Shown one piece after another: positions 1 to 13,711 of a stretch of 64,000 nucleotides of DNA. A model generated the notes under the pieces. The model was not told the DNA's origin and did not search any database. It worked only from the letters and a program-made list of their open reading frames with translations. The stretch covers positions 9,938,501 through 10,002,500 of the forward strand of contig WPIO01000005.1 of the NCBI GenBank assembly GCA_009760855.2. The letters run 5' to 3'. A program made the position numbers and the translations under genes. How positions within the stretch are numbered: the first letter of the stretch is position 1; the number at the start of each line of letters is the position of its first letter. The DNA comes from Cristatella mucedo (lineage: Eukaryota; Bryozoa; Phylactolaemata; Cristatellidae).

Positions 1-202
1 TGCTGCTGGATGTCTAGCAGTGTCTGTGATATGCAAAGTTAGTGCATGAGAGCTAGAGACCGCTCTGCAATGGTTTAATTCCTATATCAGTGGGAGATTC
101 CAGAGTACTGATGTGAATGGACATAGATCGTCCGAGGTACCTCTGAAATATGGTGACCTCAGGGCTCCTTACTAGGTCCGGTTCTTTTCACGGTTTATAT
201 TC

Positions 203-458
<256 letters not shown>

Positions 459-474
459 CTCTCTCTCTTGCCGA

Positions 475-1590
475 TCTGATTGCCAAGCACAATCTAGACT
501 TTCACTTCTATGTGGATGACACTCAGTTGTACCTTTTATTTCGAGCCCTCCCAGCCTTCGAGCATGTCGAATTCTCTCAACTCCCTTGCTGCATGTATTC
601 ATGACATTCGCACAGGGGTGGCAGCAAATTTTCTTCAATCAAAGGATGATAATACTAACTTACTAGCTATGGGCAAACCAAGTGTGATTCAGAAATTGGG
701 AAGGCTAATGCTCAAAATTGGCTCTGCCAGCAATCTCTTTATGAATCTGCACGACATCTAGGTGTCATATTCCAAAGTGACCTTTCGTTAGACGATCACA
801 TCAGCTCCACAATCAAGTCAGCCTACTTTCAGCTACATAACATTGCTAAAAATTCGGGCTTGCTTAGACTGAGATGCCCCATCTGTGACATCCCGTCTTG
901 ACTTCTGTAACTCACTGCTTGCTGGCCTACCGGCATGTGCAATCCGGGTGCTTACAGCCGGTCCAAAACTCTGCAGCTAGGCTTGTCTATCGTTAGGCTT
1001 GCAGTTGCCACATCACACCAGTTCTCGTCGACCTGCACTGGTTACCACTCAAGCAACTGATCGACTTCTAGGTTTTGTCGCTAAGGTCCTTTCATTCTTT
1101 GGCTCCAGCCTACGTTTCAGATCTACTCCCCACCAGTCTTAGCATCGTACCACCCGCTTTTCGGAAACTAACTTGTTTACCGATACCTCGTTCAAACTTC
1201 AAATCCTTTAAGATCGTGCATCTAGTTCGTATGCTTCCAAAGCCTGGAACTCACTCCTGACTTCCGTTAAGACATCCCCTGACTTGACCCACATTTTAAA
1301 AGAAGTTAAAAACGCACCTATTTATGGCAGCATTTAGTGAGTCCCTGTGATTTGTCCCTAATGTGCTTATGCGTGCTGACACTGTTGCACTCTGCCACTA
1401 ACCAGACTTGCTTGCTGACCCTGTGCATGTCATCCCTAACCATGTTATTCATGTTGTTTGTTAAGCATGATATTTCCACTCACCATTCGATCGTGTTTCC
1501 TTTGCAGCAGATGTCAAGCACATAGAAAGAGATTTAGCTCTCTGAAGGCAATTTATCGAGTGTGTTTTTATGTTTATTATTATTAGTTAT
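475..1590 (+). mobile_element. LINE family A copy A1 (3' part of reverse transcriptase plus tail), defective
   Basis: Begins inside the reverse transcriptase near the YADD motif (here Tyr-Val-Asp-Asp), with frameshifts, and runs through the DLLP segment (1120-1140) to the tail and TTATTATTA at about 1570-1585. The same coding order is seen in copy A4. CR1/L2-like, 5' truncated and inactive. Confidence 0.75.
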
Positions 1591-3255
1591 TGGCATGGAT
1601 ACTACTGCTTAAATCCCTATCGTTACGGATTTTGATCTCCTGACTGAAGTCTGGCTCGGGTTTGGATTGGTAAAAGCTTTCTCGAACGATTTCACTCACC
1701 CGACAAAGTCGTCTTGAGTTACTTGGGATATAATACCTAACCTAATCCTCTGACCCCTAAGTAACTCACTTGCTTGCACCAGTCTACCATGTCCGACATC
1801 ATGCTTTTCCTGTGTAGTCTCGGACCACTTTGCCTCTCGGCCTTTATGAGCCTTGCTGTTCCTTGTACTAAATTGAAATATTTCAGTGACTGGGACCACT
1901 GTTTGTGCAGATCGAATGTCTTGATCTTGCTTCCATCTTTAGTATCCACCTGCAATGACTTTGTGTCATTCCAGGGGTCCTACAATCAGTGGTTCTGAGT
2001 ATCCTCTTGGGTTCTTTTGCATACTGGTTTAAGCTTGAAATTCATGTTCCTTTGGATGCTTGTCTTAGCATGATTTCATGCAAGTCGTAGTTCCTTAGTT
2101 ATATCTTCTCTGGCATTAAATTGTAAAGCTTCTGAATAGAGATTGAGCTATTTATATGCATATTACCTAATATTATTAGTACTCTCTAATCATTTATTAT
2201 TACTACTATTTGTAGATTATTTGGTCGGGTTACTTGTATGCATAGCTCGTACACGTGGCACCTGTGGCCACTGGACAGCACACATCTACGATAGGACGTT
2301 TGCCGAATCTTCAGATGCGATGATGCTCTGATGAAAAGCATCCAAGGGTTTTTTGCCAGCTATGCAGATGAGGCTGTATAATCCAATATTTTCTTACTTT
2401 TATTTTAACATTCAGATGTAATATAGAAGCTTGTTGTCCTTTGTGTAAGACTGTTATTGCCACCAAGTTACACGGCTGTGCATTGTCGTAGTCCAGCTGA
2501 TGCAGCACACGTGCGTACCGACCTGGCTGCCATTTTCATGCTCAAAAGGCCTCGAACAAGCTGCATTTCCCCTACCTTGTTGGAAATAGCGCTATTTTGA
2601 AAGGCGATCAATACATTTTGGGCTGGGTAATGGTAGCCGTGCTCAAGTGCAGAGTACTCGATGCTGCTGCATGCAAGCCGTGCAGTCATCGTTAAGGGGG
2701 CTACTTCAGCAATGACGAAATCCATCGCGATTGTATCGATGTTCTTTCCTGGACCCTGTCTCGGCTAGCCAGGGGCTTTTTTATAAGCCTTCCGTGACTT
2801 CTGAGTCCGTGAAGGGCATTTCTTCGGAGAGAACAACGGTGGCAATATGAACACCTCTGTTTTGCAAAAGTAAATGGACTACCGGGCTCTTCGACGTTTA
2901 CTGGGTGCGATGCATTCTATGCAAAAAGTCTTGGATCGGCTGACGAATTGACCGCCGCTCAGAGATGACTGCCTTCGGCAGGCACTGAACTCGAAAGAAA
3001 ATAATCTAAGCAGCTAGACAAGAACTGTGTACAAGAAAATCCCAAAAAGTAGCTATGCAAGTCAAAGAAAGAGTACCCGAACCACCCTGTAATTATTTCA
3101 TCTATTGTTCCGTGAAGACGGTCCCGCGAGTTCCTGTTGCGCTGTACTACATAAATTGGCTGTTTGATATTCACTTCGGTGCTTGTGAGCTGCTTGTGTG
3201 CCTTTTTTGTCGCTGTGCAGCTCAGAAAGGGATGCCACTTTGCTTACTCAATTAG
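1591..3255. other. Non-coding, upstream intron of EDEM3
   Basis: No exon, RNA gene or intact element recognised. A SINE1-like tail fragment (gcagatgaggctgtataatc) lies at about 2360-2395. An unassigned 85-codon frame on the minus strand (2725-2468) resembles nothing I know. Confidence 0.5.
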
Positions 3256-3409
3256 TGGCCTCCTGGGTGCGCACGTCATGGCCCTTGACCTGAAAAAGCG
3301 AAGGCTTTGCTGTTCGTGGTACGAAGGAGGCCTCCTTGAAAAGGCCAAGGACGTCGGTTATCGGCTCCTGCCAGCTTTCAACACATCCACGGGCATACCG
3401 TACCCCAGG
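3256..3409 (+). CDS. EDEM3: EDEM3 exon: GH47 domain, first exon in window
   Basis: The acceptor ...caattag precedes the exon and the donor gtatgt follows. It starts with the last base of a split codon, reads [12 protein letters not shown], and ends [15 protein letters not shown], a hallmark of EDEM and class I mannosidases. The preceding intron and everything upstream in the window contain no recognisable EDEM exon, so the 5' exons lie to the left of base 1. It ends in phase 0, and the next intron is only 110 bp. Confidence 0.92.
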
Positions 3410-4859
3410 GTATGTGCACGCTCATTGCCTGGCGCAACTGTGTTGCGCCCTTGCTAGCAGTTTTTGGCCGGCCAGGCTCGGAAGACCGTGTGCACGCACC
3501 AGTATTGCTGCTGCGCCAGGTTAACTTGAAGTACGGTGTGCAAGATCTGAAAGTCAAGGACACGTGCACGGCTTGCGCTGGCTCGATGGTGCTTGAGTTC
3601 GCGGCGCTGAGCCGTCTCACCGGCATCGGTGTGTTCGAGGAGAAAGCTCACAGGGCCATGGACTACTTGTGGCAGCAGCGAAATCGACACTCTGACCTCA
3701 TGGGCACCGTTATAAATATTCACAATGGCGACTGGGTGCGACGAGGTGAGTGCGCACTCCAGCGTGGCAAGTGGCGATGGCCAGGGGCATCCGGCGAGCG
3801 GTTCTTCTTTCTATAATGCCTTCTTTTCCTGGCGCTGCTCAGCTCGGCTGTTGCAAAGTAGCTTCGCCAACATGCTGCTCGATGCCTCAGTTTTGGGGCT
3901 CTGTTACTCGCTGTCTGGCAGTTTGTCATTGCCCACCTGACTCGGGCTTGCCGTGAATGCAGGCAGGCAGGCAGGCTTGCTTACGAATCTGCCACTTGAC
4001 CGCAGTGGTTCTTGGGTGCTTCGTCAAAACCAGCCTTATCGCTTGCAGTTTGCCGCTTCTGTTTGAAGAAGCTTGCATAGCAGTGGGGAGTTTGCTTAGC
4101 TGCAGTCGGACAAAAGATCCGCGATTAGTGACGAGTGGACAGTACATCGTGACTTGGTGGTTGTGGAAAGGAATGCTGGGTGGCAAAGACACTTTATTGT
4201 GCATAGCTTTTCCGCAGATCTAGATTGTGATCGTGTGGTGTTTCTGCGGGCAGACATGCCCAGCTCGTAGTGAGAATGCACTTTGGTGCGATTGGTGAGT
4301 GCTTCATATTCTTTTACATCCACTTCAAGCCAAGTGAAATTGAATATTTGATAGAAATAGTACCCGACGGAATTTGATCGTGGATTATCAGTCTTTTTTG
4401 TTGGTTATTTTACCTACAGAATCTAAATGCCACAGGGCAGATACCCAAACTGCTTGTAGTAGTAATTTCGTAGTATAGACCGTCGAAAGGCCGTCTTCCG
4501 CGGGCCAATGTGCCAAAGAAATTACCTGGAGTGCGACCGATCCCACAATCTCTGCATAGCCAATCCAGCCGATCTTGCCGGCTGAGCTGTCGAGAGACTA
4601 CCCGTTCTACTACGCTCAACGCAGTGCTTTAAGCTTCAGCTCTAGATCTCCACTTATTTGCTCGAGCCAAATCCCGGAGTGCTGCTTACATGCATGGGCA
4701 TGTTTTTCAATCACAATCAATTGCCGAGCTGCTGCCATCGCCATTACCAGTATAGCTGTTGGTCAGCGACCTGCATTGCTCGATTCATGTGGGCTCCCAC
4801 GAACGGTCCGATCGATACATGGATACTCTAAATGGCTGAATGTGTGCGTGCGTGCGTGC

Positions 4860-4925
<66 letters not shown>

Positions 4926-7900
4926 CCTTTAGTAGCGGTTTCGAGTAAGGTATATCAAACTAAGAACGATTGATGCTTCTTTGCTATTGGACTAAGACTT
5001 GTGAAGAATTTCGCATCGAGCCTGGTTATATTATGTGACCTTTCTTCGCCTTACTTTCTGAAAGAGAAGAACAGACATGCCGTGCGCTAGTTTCTTAAGT
5101 GCCACTAAAGTGCCGCTAGTTTCTTAAGTGCCGCTAGTTTCTTAAGTGTCACAGTCTCCTTATTTTGGTGCTCCGACACATTTTAGTTCTTCCACTACAG
5201 AAGTAAGAATGCGAACCTACCAATGAAATGTAATGTATCTCTGTCTTTAACTCCACAAAGCTGCTAAGACTAAGTGGGTGTTCCTTAGGAAAGTTTTCTA
5301 TAACACACTCACAGCCTAAGTGGCTATTGGTCCAAGTGGTATTCGGTACACTTTTCATAGCTAACAGACTTCATTTCACGCAACAAAGAGAAAGTTAGAA
5401 GCATAGCTGAGTCGGGACGGCCGTTGAGGTAGTGAGTAGTACGGAAGTAGCAGCTCAGGACAGCTGGAAAAGACGTGCCACAATCGGCAGCTAAAGCATA
5501 GATGTCGATGCATAAGAATTGTGGCAGTGAGTTCATTTGTCTAAGACCCAAAAAACAAAATATTCTGTCACCAATGGTGTTTAGGCAGAGGAATGGAACA
5601 GCCAGTCGTCCAAGGAGGACCTGAGGGCATGATGATGGTGAAGTAGGTACCAGACGAAATGGGTTTATGAGTCCCATTTTGATTATTTGACCTGCATAGT
5701 GTAAGTGCCACAGGGCAGTTTCCCAAACTGCTTGCAGTAGTAATTTCATAGCATAGACCATTCGAAGGCCGTTTGCTGTCGTTCTACTAGGTGTGAGGAG
5801 ATAGGTCGTCACGGTCCTTACGGGTCAGCAAAAGAACTTTACTCTGTATTCATTGATCAATCGAAAGCCTTTGAAGCTCTTTTAGCAAAAAAGACACATG
5901 GCTGAACCTCCAGGATTTGTTAACTAGTCTTCCAGCCATATTCATCCCCAGCTACAGTGGTCTAATAACTTTTTTGGTTGCCCAGCCAAAATGGAATTGC
6001 ATTAATCTAGCCTCGGCAGTTCCTAATCTTAGATGGGTATTGGATGTGATGGCAAGCTTTGGAGGCAATCTTCCTAGTAGTATTTCCAAAAATTAGGCAG
6101 TTTTAAAGGATGGCACCTCAATTCCGAGCACATGGTGCCGGTGCACATTATCTTCTATTAAAAGAGTAAAGCCTTGTAGTCCAGCCATGCGCTTGGGGTT
6201 TCCTACGAGTAGCAGTTCAGTTCGAACAGCTACAAGTCTAATAGCCAGACAGTTCACGAACAACGACATCAACCTGCCATCTGCTTTGTAAGACCGAATA
6301 GACTGAAAGAGTGACAACTTGGATGGTATGGTCTCAGATATCAAGCCACTAGAGCATGGTGTCTTTCATGTCTCGGTCAGCAGAAATGCATCTAGCTTCT
6401 CGTGGCTTACCTGATCGTGGATAAGTAGCCTCTTGGTTTTTAGTGATCGGACGTTACAGGTGGAATTTAATTCTTATGCCTTTGGGCGGCTGGTTGGAAT
6501 TCGTGGGGCTTCGGAAAGTATGTCTAGCATTTGCCGGCCCATTATGACTTTACATTCCTGGCAGATGTTTCATTTACTGGTAGTTTAATGCTCTAAAGCA
6601 AAGTATTAACTTTGTGACACCGATTAAGTGGCCGGCATGCTAGGCGGCATGTGGCCCGGCTGCCAGTCATGCCGCCGGTAGATTTAGAGGGAACATTAGT
6701 AACGGGTATCGAGGATTGCTTAATTCGTATTTGCAGAGTGCCACGTTGCGTCCCCCTGGGACCGGTTTGATGCTCTCACGTGCTAGATCGGCTTTCAAGG
6801 GGCCGAGGAGCATGGGATGGAATCTCCTCAATAAGTGGAGAAAGTCGGTGCCAGCCGCAGTGAATTGAGCCTTTCGTAGAGACCCAATCAAATTGTAAAA
6901 TTGTATTGTCAAGCATTTCGTCCGAGTCAGCTTTTTGAACATATTGTCAGAGATTCGGATCTGTGAAATTGACTCGGTTTACCACTTCTTGCACGAGGGC
7001 AGTGCCATGTGACCTATCATCTGGTGACTTGTCCCGATCCGGAGCTGTAGTCCTTAGGAAACCCTAAACAGGTCTGGGGATGTGTGGGCCGGCCAGGCTT
7101 ACGTATTAAATTACCCGATTTATCAAGCCAGCTTCACAGCAGTAGTTTGAGTTGCAGAAAGTGTACCCAATCGTTCGGCAGGCTGCCCCATGCATGAGCC
7201 AGTCAGAGTTTGACAGCGGCTATAGTGCCATGATCATGAGTGGCGCTCACAGGCGAAGGACGAACCAGATCGTTTTGCTAGCACCTTTATCAGTCGCTTG
7301 TTTATATTGGCGACTCTAGGCCCAACCTGTAGGCATCTTACTTAGGACAAAATCGACCACGTTTTACGTATTTATGTTCAGAATCTGGCATTGGTGCAGG
7401 CATCGACTCCTACTATGAGTACCTTTTAAAGGCATACATCTTGCTTGGAGAAGAAACTTACCTTCAGCGATTTAATAAGGTAGGCATATTGACTATGTGG
7501 ACACTTTGTTGCTAACAGATCAGACTCTGGTCGTGAACCGAATCACGTGCATCACACTCTCGGGTTTTATCCAACCGAGTGTCTTGCACATGCTATGCAG
7601 ACATCAATGCTGACCCAGTGCATGTAACCCCTAACCATGTTATTCATTCTGTTTGTTTTTCAAGCATGATTTTACTTACTATTCTATTGCGTATCACTTT
7701 GCAGCAAATGTAAAGCGCCTAGAAAGAGATTAAGTTCTCTGAGGGCGCTTTATCAAGTGCAATATTATATATTATTAATGCTGTCAGCTCACAATACACG
7801 AGGCTGGCCGTTACAACACGGTGCTTGCTGGAAGCCAGCTGTTACCTTATACCTCTGTGCTGCCACTGTGCTGCCATGGCTAGTACGGCTGGCACAGTGG

Positions 7901-10900
7901 CAGCACAGTGTGTGCTGGGAAAGCTAATCCAGCTTCTTTTTGTTGCAGCATTACGACGGTATCATGCGCTACATTAGCCAAGGTCCGCTGATGATGAACG
8001 TTGAGATGCATCGCCCGACCTCGGGGTCTCGTAATTTCATGGATGCTCTGCTTGCATTCTGGCCCGGCCTGCAGGTGCTCAAAGGCGACCTCAAGGCAGC
8101 TATTGAGCTGCACGAGCTGCTCTATCAAATCACTCAGCGCCATAATTTCCTGCCTGAGGTGCGTGCTGCCTCTCACCCTGCTTATGGATCCTTGTTGCAC
8201 GCACGTGCGTGTGCATGGGCGCATGTGAGGGAGAGAGAGGGAGAAAGAGTGCGCGCGCATGCATGCATGCCTTGTTGCATAGCAGCCTCCACGCAAGCTC
8301 ACCCTAGCTAGACACAGTGATCATATTTAGTTACGACAGGGCCATTATGTCTCGGCGAGGTTGGTTCACTCAAAGAGAACAATTTGCCCTGGATATTAGC
8401 TTATAGATAAGGTGCTTGCACTTCACGACCCAGGTCGAGGGTTCGAGTCCTGCACAAGTCAATCTCTATTGCCCACTGCCAACAGCGGGAGGAGAAGATT
8501 GCCACTAAAATGAAGATGTGAGCTAACTCAGAAACGTCATTTATGTACAATGAAATTATAAAATTCATTTGAATAGCACCCTCGGAGAATTGTAAGTATT
8601 TTCGACCGTTCGGCACATTGGCAGGGCTCACTGCACCTCCGACGTTCTCTTGATCCTGCTTGAATTATTGGTCTGTTCACATACTCGGACATTGTCACAC
8701 CCCCCCCCAAGGCGACACACACTTTGTGGTGGCGATACTCAACCGTGCATCTGTTCACGCGATAATGATTAGATGAATTGTAAGCCGGATTTATGCAGCG
8801 ACGAACACCTAAAAGTGGATGTCGTGTATGGTAAAAGTGAAGGGTGGAGATCATGCTTTGAAGAGTATGCTGCCATGTCTTTGGCTTCTCTGCATTGAGT
8901 AAAAGAAAAGTAAAGGTTGCCTTAATCAAAAGCCTCATGTATCTAGCAGCAGGAGACCCTTACCCCTCGGTCTTTAGCCTAAGAGTAATTTGGCTTGCAC
9001 AGGAACTAGTGAAGTGGCTTTAGTGATTGGAGCTTAGCTGTCTTCTGCCCAACACTGCTGTGCTCAGCCTTTTTCAGCAAGATGTTTGTTGTAGTTTTGA
9101 ATGTGTGTCCTATTTACCCACAATGTTAAATCTTCTCTCCGGGGCTGTGTCTATTCCATGCAAGCTGTAAACGATAGATAACAGGTTCGTTCTGAATCAG
9201 GCAGCTTTTACTTTATTCGTTATTTGGTTCTTTTACTCAGGGGCCCCTTGAGCCTTAAGGTGTTGCACTCGTAAAATTCTTATTCACAGAATTCACCAAA
9301 CTATTGGACACGATGTATGTTGTAATCTAATTCCAACGGACTTCACTTTCGGCACCGGATCTACCTGTGTGCTGCTTCTAGTTGTGCTGAAAACCAGCTT
9401 ATGCAGGTCATATCAGAAGTCCTATTTATAAAGTCGAATGAATGGCCTCTTTTGTGTAGAGGCAGAAGAGCCTTAGTGGCTATCACCACTGCTTGCAGTT
9501 GGCAATAAAGGTTTGTCCACTGCAGAATTCGAACCCACGATCTCGGCCGTGAAGAGCCAGTGCCTGATCTTCGAGGATATAACGGCTCTTTGCCAGAAGT
9601 TGTTTTACTTGGGAATCAAGAGATACCACATTCATGCAATGTAAACTGATTTTGGCTAACTGGTCTTTTTTGACCCCTGCCTCCATGTTCCTTAAGAGCT
9701 TTTTTGTTCAGACAAAACGCATTTTGGCAAGCGGTTTTAAATAGTTATCACGGTGCGATCACTCACACGGGCCCACACACACCCGCGCGCACACATACCG
9801 CGCGAGGACTCGCGTGTGGGCTCTCTGCTTGGTTCCCTATTGAGGACCATTTGTTTTCTTTTGTGATGCGACTTTATTCTTGTGTCCCGAGAAAGTTGAT
9901 TGCCCTTAGACAAAGCTGGAGTAGCACATGGTGCAAGGTACTTGCATGGAATTCAGCGTTCAGCATCAGCATGCATCGATTTAATATATTAAGTGTATCG
10001 GCCTTGTAGGCATTCACCACCGACTTCCATGTTCATTGGGCTCAGCACCCTTTGAGGCCAGAGTTCGTTGAGTCGACATACTTTCTGCATAAGGTAATTA
10101 GACCGACCAATGACTGCTTGCTTGCAGTCGATGGCATCTTAATGATATTCCAGCATGGCAGTTCTCGCAATGCTGGATCAATTTCGACCACCGAAGGCAA
10201 ATGGGCTCGATCTGCATTGGGTTTTGGTCGCATGAGTGCTCAAGTTCGATTCTTATTTGCTTTTTGCAGTTTTGTTGACGTACTCAATTTAGCATTTTCA
10301 GCTTCTGATAGCAAGCGACTTTTTAATGCTTTTTCTGTATGGCTACGTTGAGGCTTATTATACTTATTAAGTTACTATCTAGCATCTTGTTGATTCCCGT
10401 TCATCCTTGCAGTGTGCTGGCTGTTTTTTGCTCGCACAGCACTCCAATGTGTTGTGATCAATTGCATAACGATTGCAAGTTTTACATAATTTTTTCTTTC
10501 TTAACCCGATGCTTATTTTTATTAGTAATTGCTACTATTTACAATTACATTTTCTTAAAGAAAATGCTTAGCTTCACCTTGTGTGTATCATCATTACTCT
10601 GTATGCAGTATTCTGATCAGTCTTTATAACTCAGCCGCTGTTATCAGGTATCGCTGGTATTCAACAAAACAAGAAACTTTGTTTAGATCACACTTTCAGA
10701 TAGCAGCATGATATTTGTTTAGTCTGAGTCGCCACAACTCCTGCAACCAAAATCACTCGCCCGGAAAAAATATTTGAACCAAAAGTAAACATATTTCACG
10801 CCGATTAAGGGCATGTATTTTTACTTGACTAATATGGGCTCCTGTGTTAGTGCAATACCGAGTTTCTGGCATGATCGTGCATGACAGGGTGTCGTCTAAT

Positions 10901-13674
10901 GTCGATACTAATGCACTACTTAGTGCTAGCTTTTTGATCAAAAATGCTACGGAAATCTAGGCCACAAAACCTAATTTGTGAGCTTTGAAGTGAACAATCT
11001 TTTTGCCTCTGATGCAGTGGATTGCAGCATAGTTGCTATAATGCACCTAACATTTTCCCGATAACAACATTCATATCTTTGATTTGTAGCCTTTTAGCTT
11101 CATCCCTGTTTGCAAAGGTAGAACATTTGAGAGCTATCGGCTATGCCGATTTTTAAAACTCAGGTCTTAGTGCTATTAGTGACAACCAGTAGAGGAAGCT
11201 GCCATTAAAATTTGGAGCATATTCTCTCCCGGTTTTCATGAAGCTTATTTAGGCATCATAACCATGCTGTCATTTATATTCCATAACAATTTTGTCTTTG
11301 CTAGTTAATAATTGTTTCTTTTTTCTTATTTGGCTTGTCACCTCAGAGAGTGCAGCTATAGCTTGCAATGGAATGCAATATAATGTATCTCCATCTGTAA
11401 CTCCACAAAGCCACAAAACTATGTGGGTGTTACGAAGGAGAGTTTTCAGTAGTGCACTAAACGCTTAAGCAGCTTTCGGTATGCATTCGGTAGCCAACAG
11501 ACTTCATCTCATGCAACAAATAATAATAATAATAATAATAATATTGCACTTGATAAAGCGCCCTCAGAGAACTTAATCTCTTTCTAGGCGCTTTACATTT
11601 GCTGCAAAGTGATACGCAATAGAATAGTAAGTAAGCAAAAATGAGTACCATAGCTGAGTCAGGAGGGCAGTTGAGCTAGTGAGTAGCATGGGAGTAGCAG
11701 CTGAGGACTGTTGGAGAAGGGTGTGCCATAGTCGGAAGCAATAGAGTATATATTGTTGCATTAGAATTGTGGAAGTGAGTCCCACAGTCTATGACCTGCA
11801 GAGCAAAAGCTTCTGTCCACTAGTGATCTTAAAGCATTGGAATGGAACTGCAAATTTATTATCTATTAAGAACATGCAGGCTCGAGGAGGCTGAAACTGA
11901 TAAAGCAGTTCACCTAGGTATGAAGGAGCTAAGCTGCAGCCGGCCTTATGAGGCCATTTAAGGACCGTATTTGGTGTATAGGGGCTAGGTCCTCTGTATG
12001 TTTGCTAGACTGGCTGGCTGATTCGTGTGTACAGCTGCATGACTGTGTCACCGGCTTTCTGGTCCGGATCAGAAAATTAGCTTACTGTTAAGGTTCCGTG
12101 CACTTGGATCCCGATGCCACCAATAAATTCCTCGTATCTTCTGCTATTATGAGCAATCCATATCCATGGTAAAGCTGTCTCTGTACGAGGACGTTGCCAC
12201 AATGTGTGGCAGCTGACGTTTCCTTGCCCATGTGTAAGATGCTTGCTCTTCACAACCCAGATCCGGAGTTCGAGTCCTGCTGTAGATATGTAATGTAATG
12301 TATTTCCGCCTGTAACTCCGCAAAGTAACCGGCAAGGCTCTTCTGCTGCTATATAAATGAGGCTTTTAAATCAGCTAACCTTTAACTTTTAACTTTAACA
12401 GGCTACAGGTGATCCATATTACCTCGATGTGGGCAAGTCGATCGTGGACAACCTTGAGAAGCATGCTCGTGTCCCTTGTGGATTTGCAGCCATTCGTGAT
12501 GTTCGACAAGTATCCCACGAGGACCAGTACGTACGGCACTAGGCCCTTTTTTGGCTTCTCTAATGGCCCTGGTACCACGCTTGCTTTAGGCCCTAGCCGA
12601 ATGCGTTCGAGCTACTTTTGCTTTACAAAAAATTGTGGCAATCTCTTCAATTTTTCACTGTACTTTTAAAGTGTGACTCGAGAGGCACGGTTTTCGCACC
12701 GTCGGGTTAATAGTTAAGTGTGCCTTGTACGTTAAACAAGTCGTCCATATGTTTGAGTTAAACATTTCTTGGATATGATTCTCAGGGTGCTTTACTGGCA
12801 TGCTTTCTCAGGAGCTGTCTGTTGAATTAAATGGCATTCTTTCTTTTGTTGAACCAGGAGACAGATAATTTATTGCTTGCATCTCTTATCTCTGTGCTCT
12901 CTCTGCCCTTCATGGCTGGTCTACTATTATTTTAGGATGGATTCGTACGTTCTAGCCGAGACCTTCAAGTATTTGTACTTGTTGTATACCGATTCAGCCG
13001 ACCTCGTTCTTGACATTGATGACTATGTTTTCACTACCGAGGCACATCTGCTGCCATTATCTCTGTCCATGCAAAATTATTCGTTTAATTTTTCGAAGGT
13101 ATGGTGCGCTATGTCCAACGCCTCTTGGATTTGATTGCTGTGTTGGTTGGCTGCAAATTCAACGGATCCCTTGCTGGGCGGTCAAGTGCATGTGATCTTG
13201 CTTGTATGTTGCAGGTGGTCGTTCATCCGTCCAAGATGTCCGACGTGCTTGAATCCTCGTCCGACACCTTTTGCCCTAATTTTAATAGGTCGCCACTATT
13301 TCCTGATGGTTTTTCTTATGCCAGTAAAATCCGCCTGGGCCTCAAAGATTTCGTCGAGAAAAAGTGTCCGAAGCCCAAAATAAGGCGAGTATGCCATTCT
13401 TTTTTCCTGTCACTTCTCATGTTATGTCATCACTGGCTGCTGTCGGAGTAGGTTTGACCGTGCTGCCACCTGGACGAAGCTTCGACTTCCAATTGACGAT
13501 CGCTTCAGCTCAGTGAATAGGAATCGTCTTGAGATTCAATATGCAGCAGCGAATGCTCAAGGTCTTGGAGTCACCAAGATTGCAAAAGTGGTCACTGCTT
13601 CAGATGCCAATATGTACTCGTGCATTGCATTCGGGTCATCTTATGTCCAGTATCGAATGTTGAGACTTCATTCT

Positions 13675-13711
<37 letters not shown>

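Noticed and set aside
2468-2725. 85-codon minus-strand frame as a gene
   Set aside because: No motif, no splice context and no repeat copies; insufficient support.
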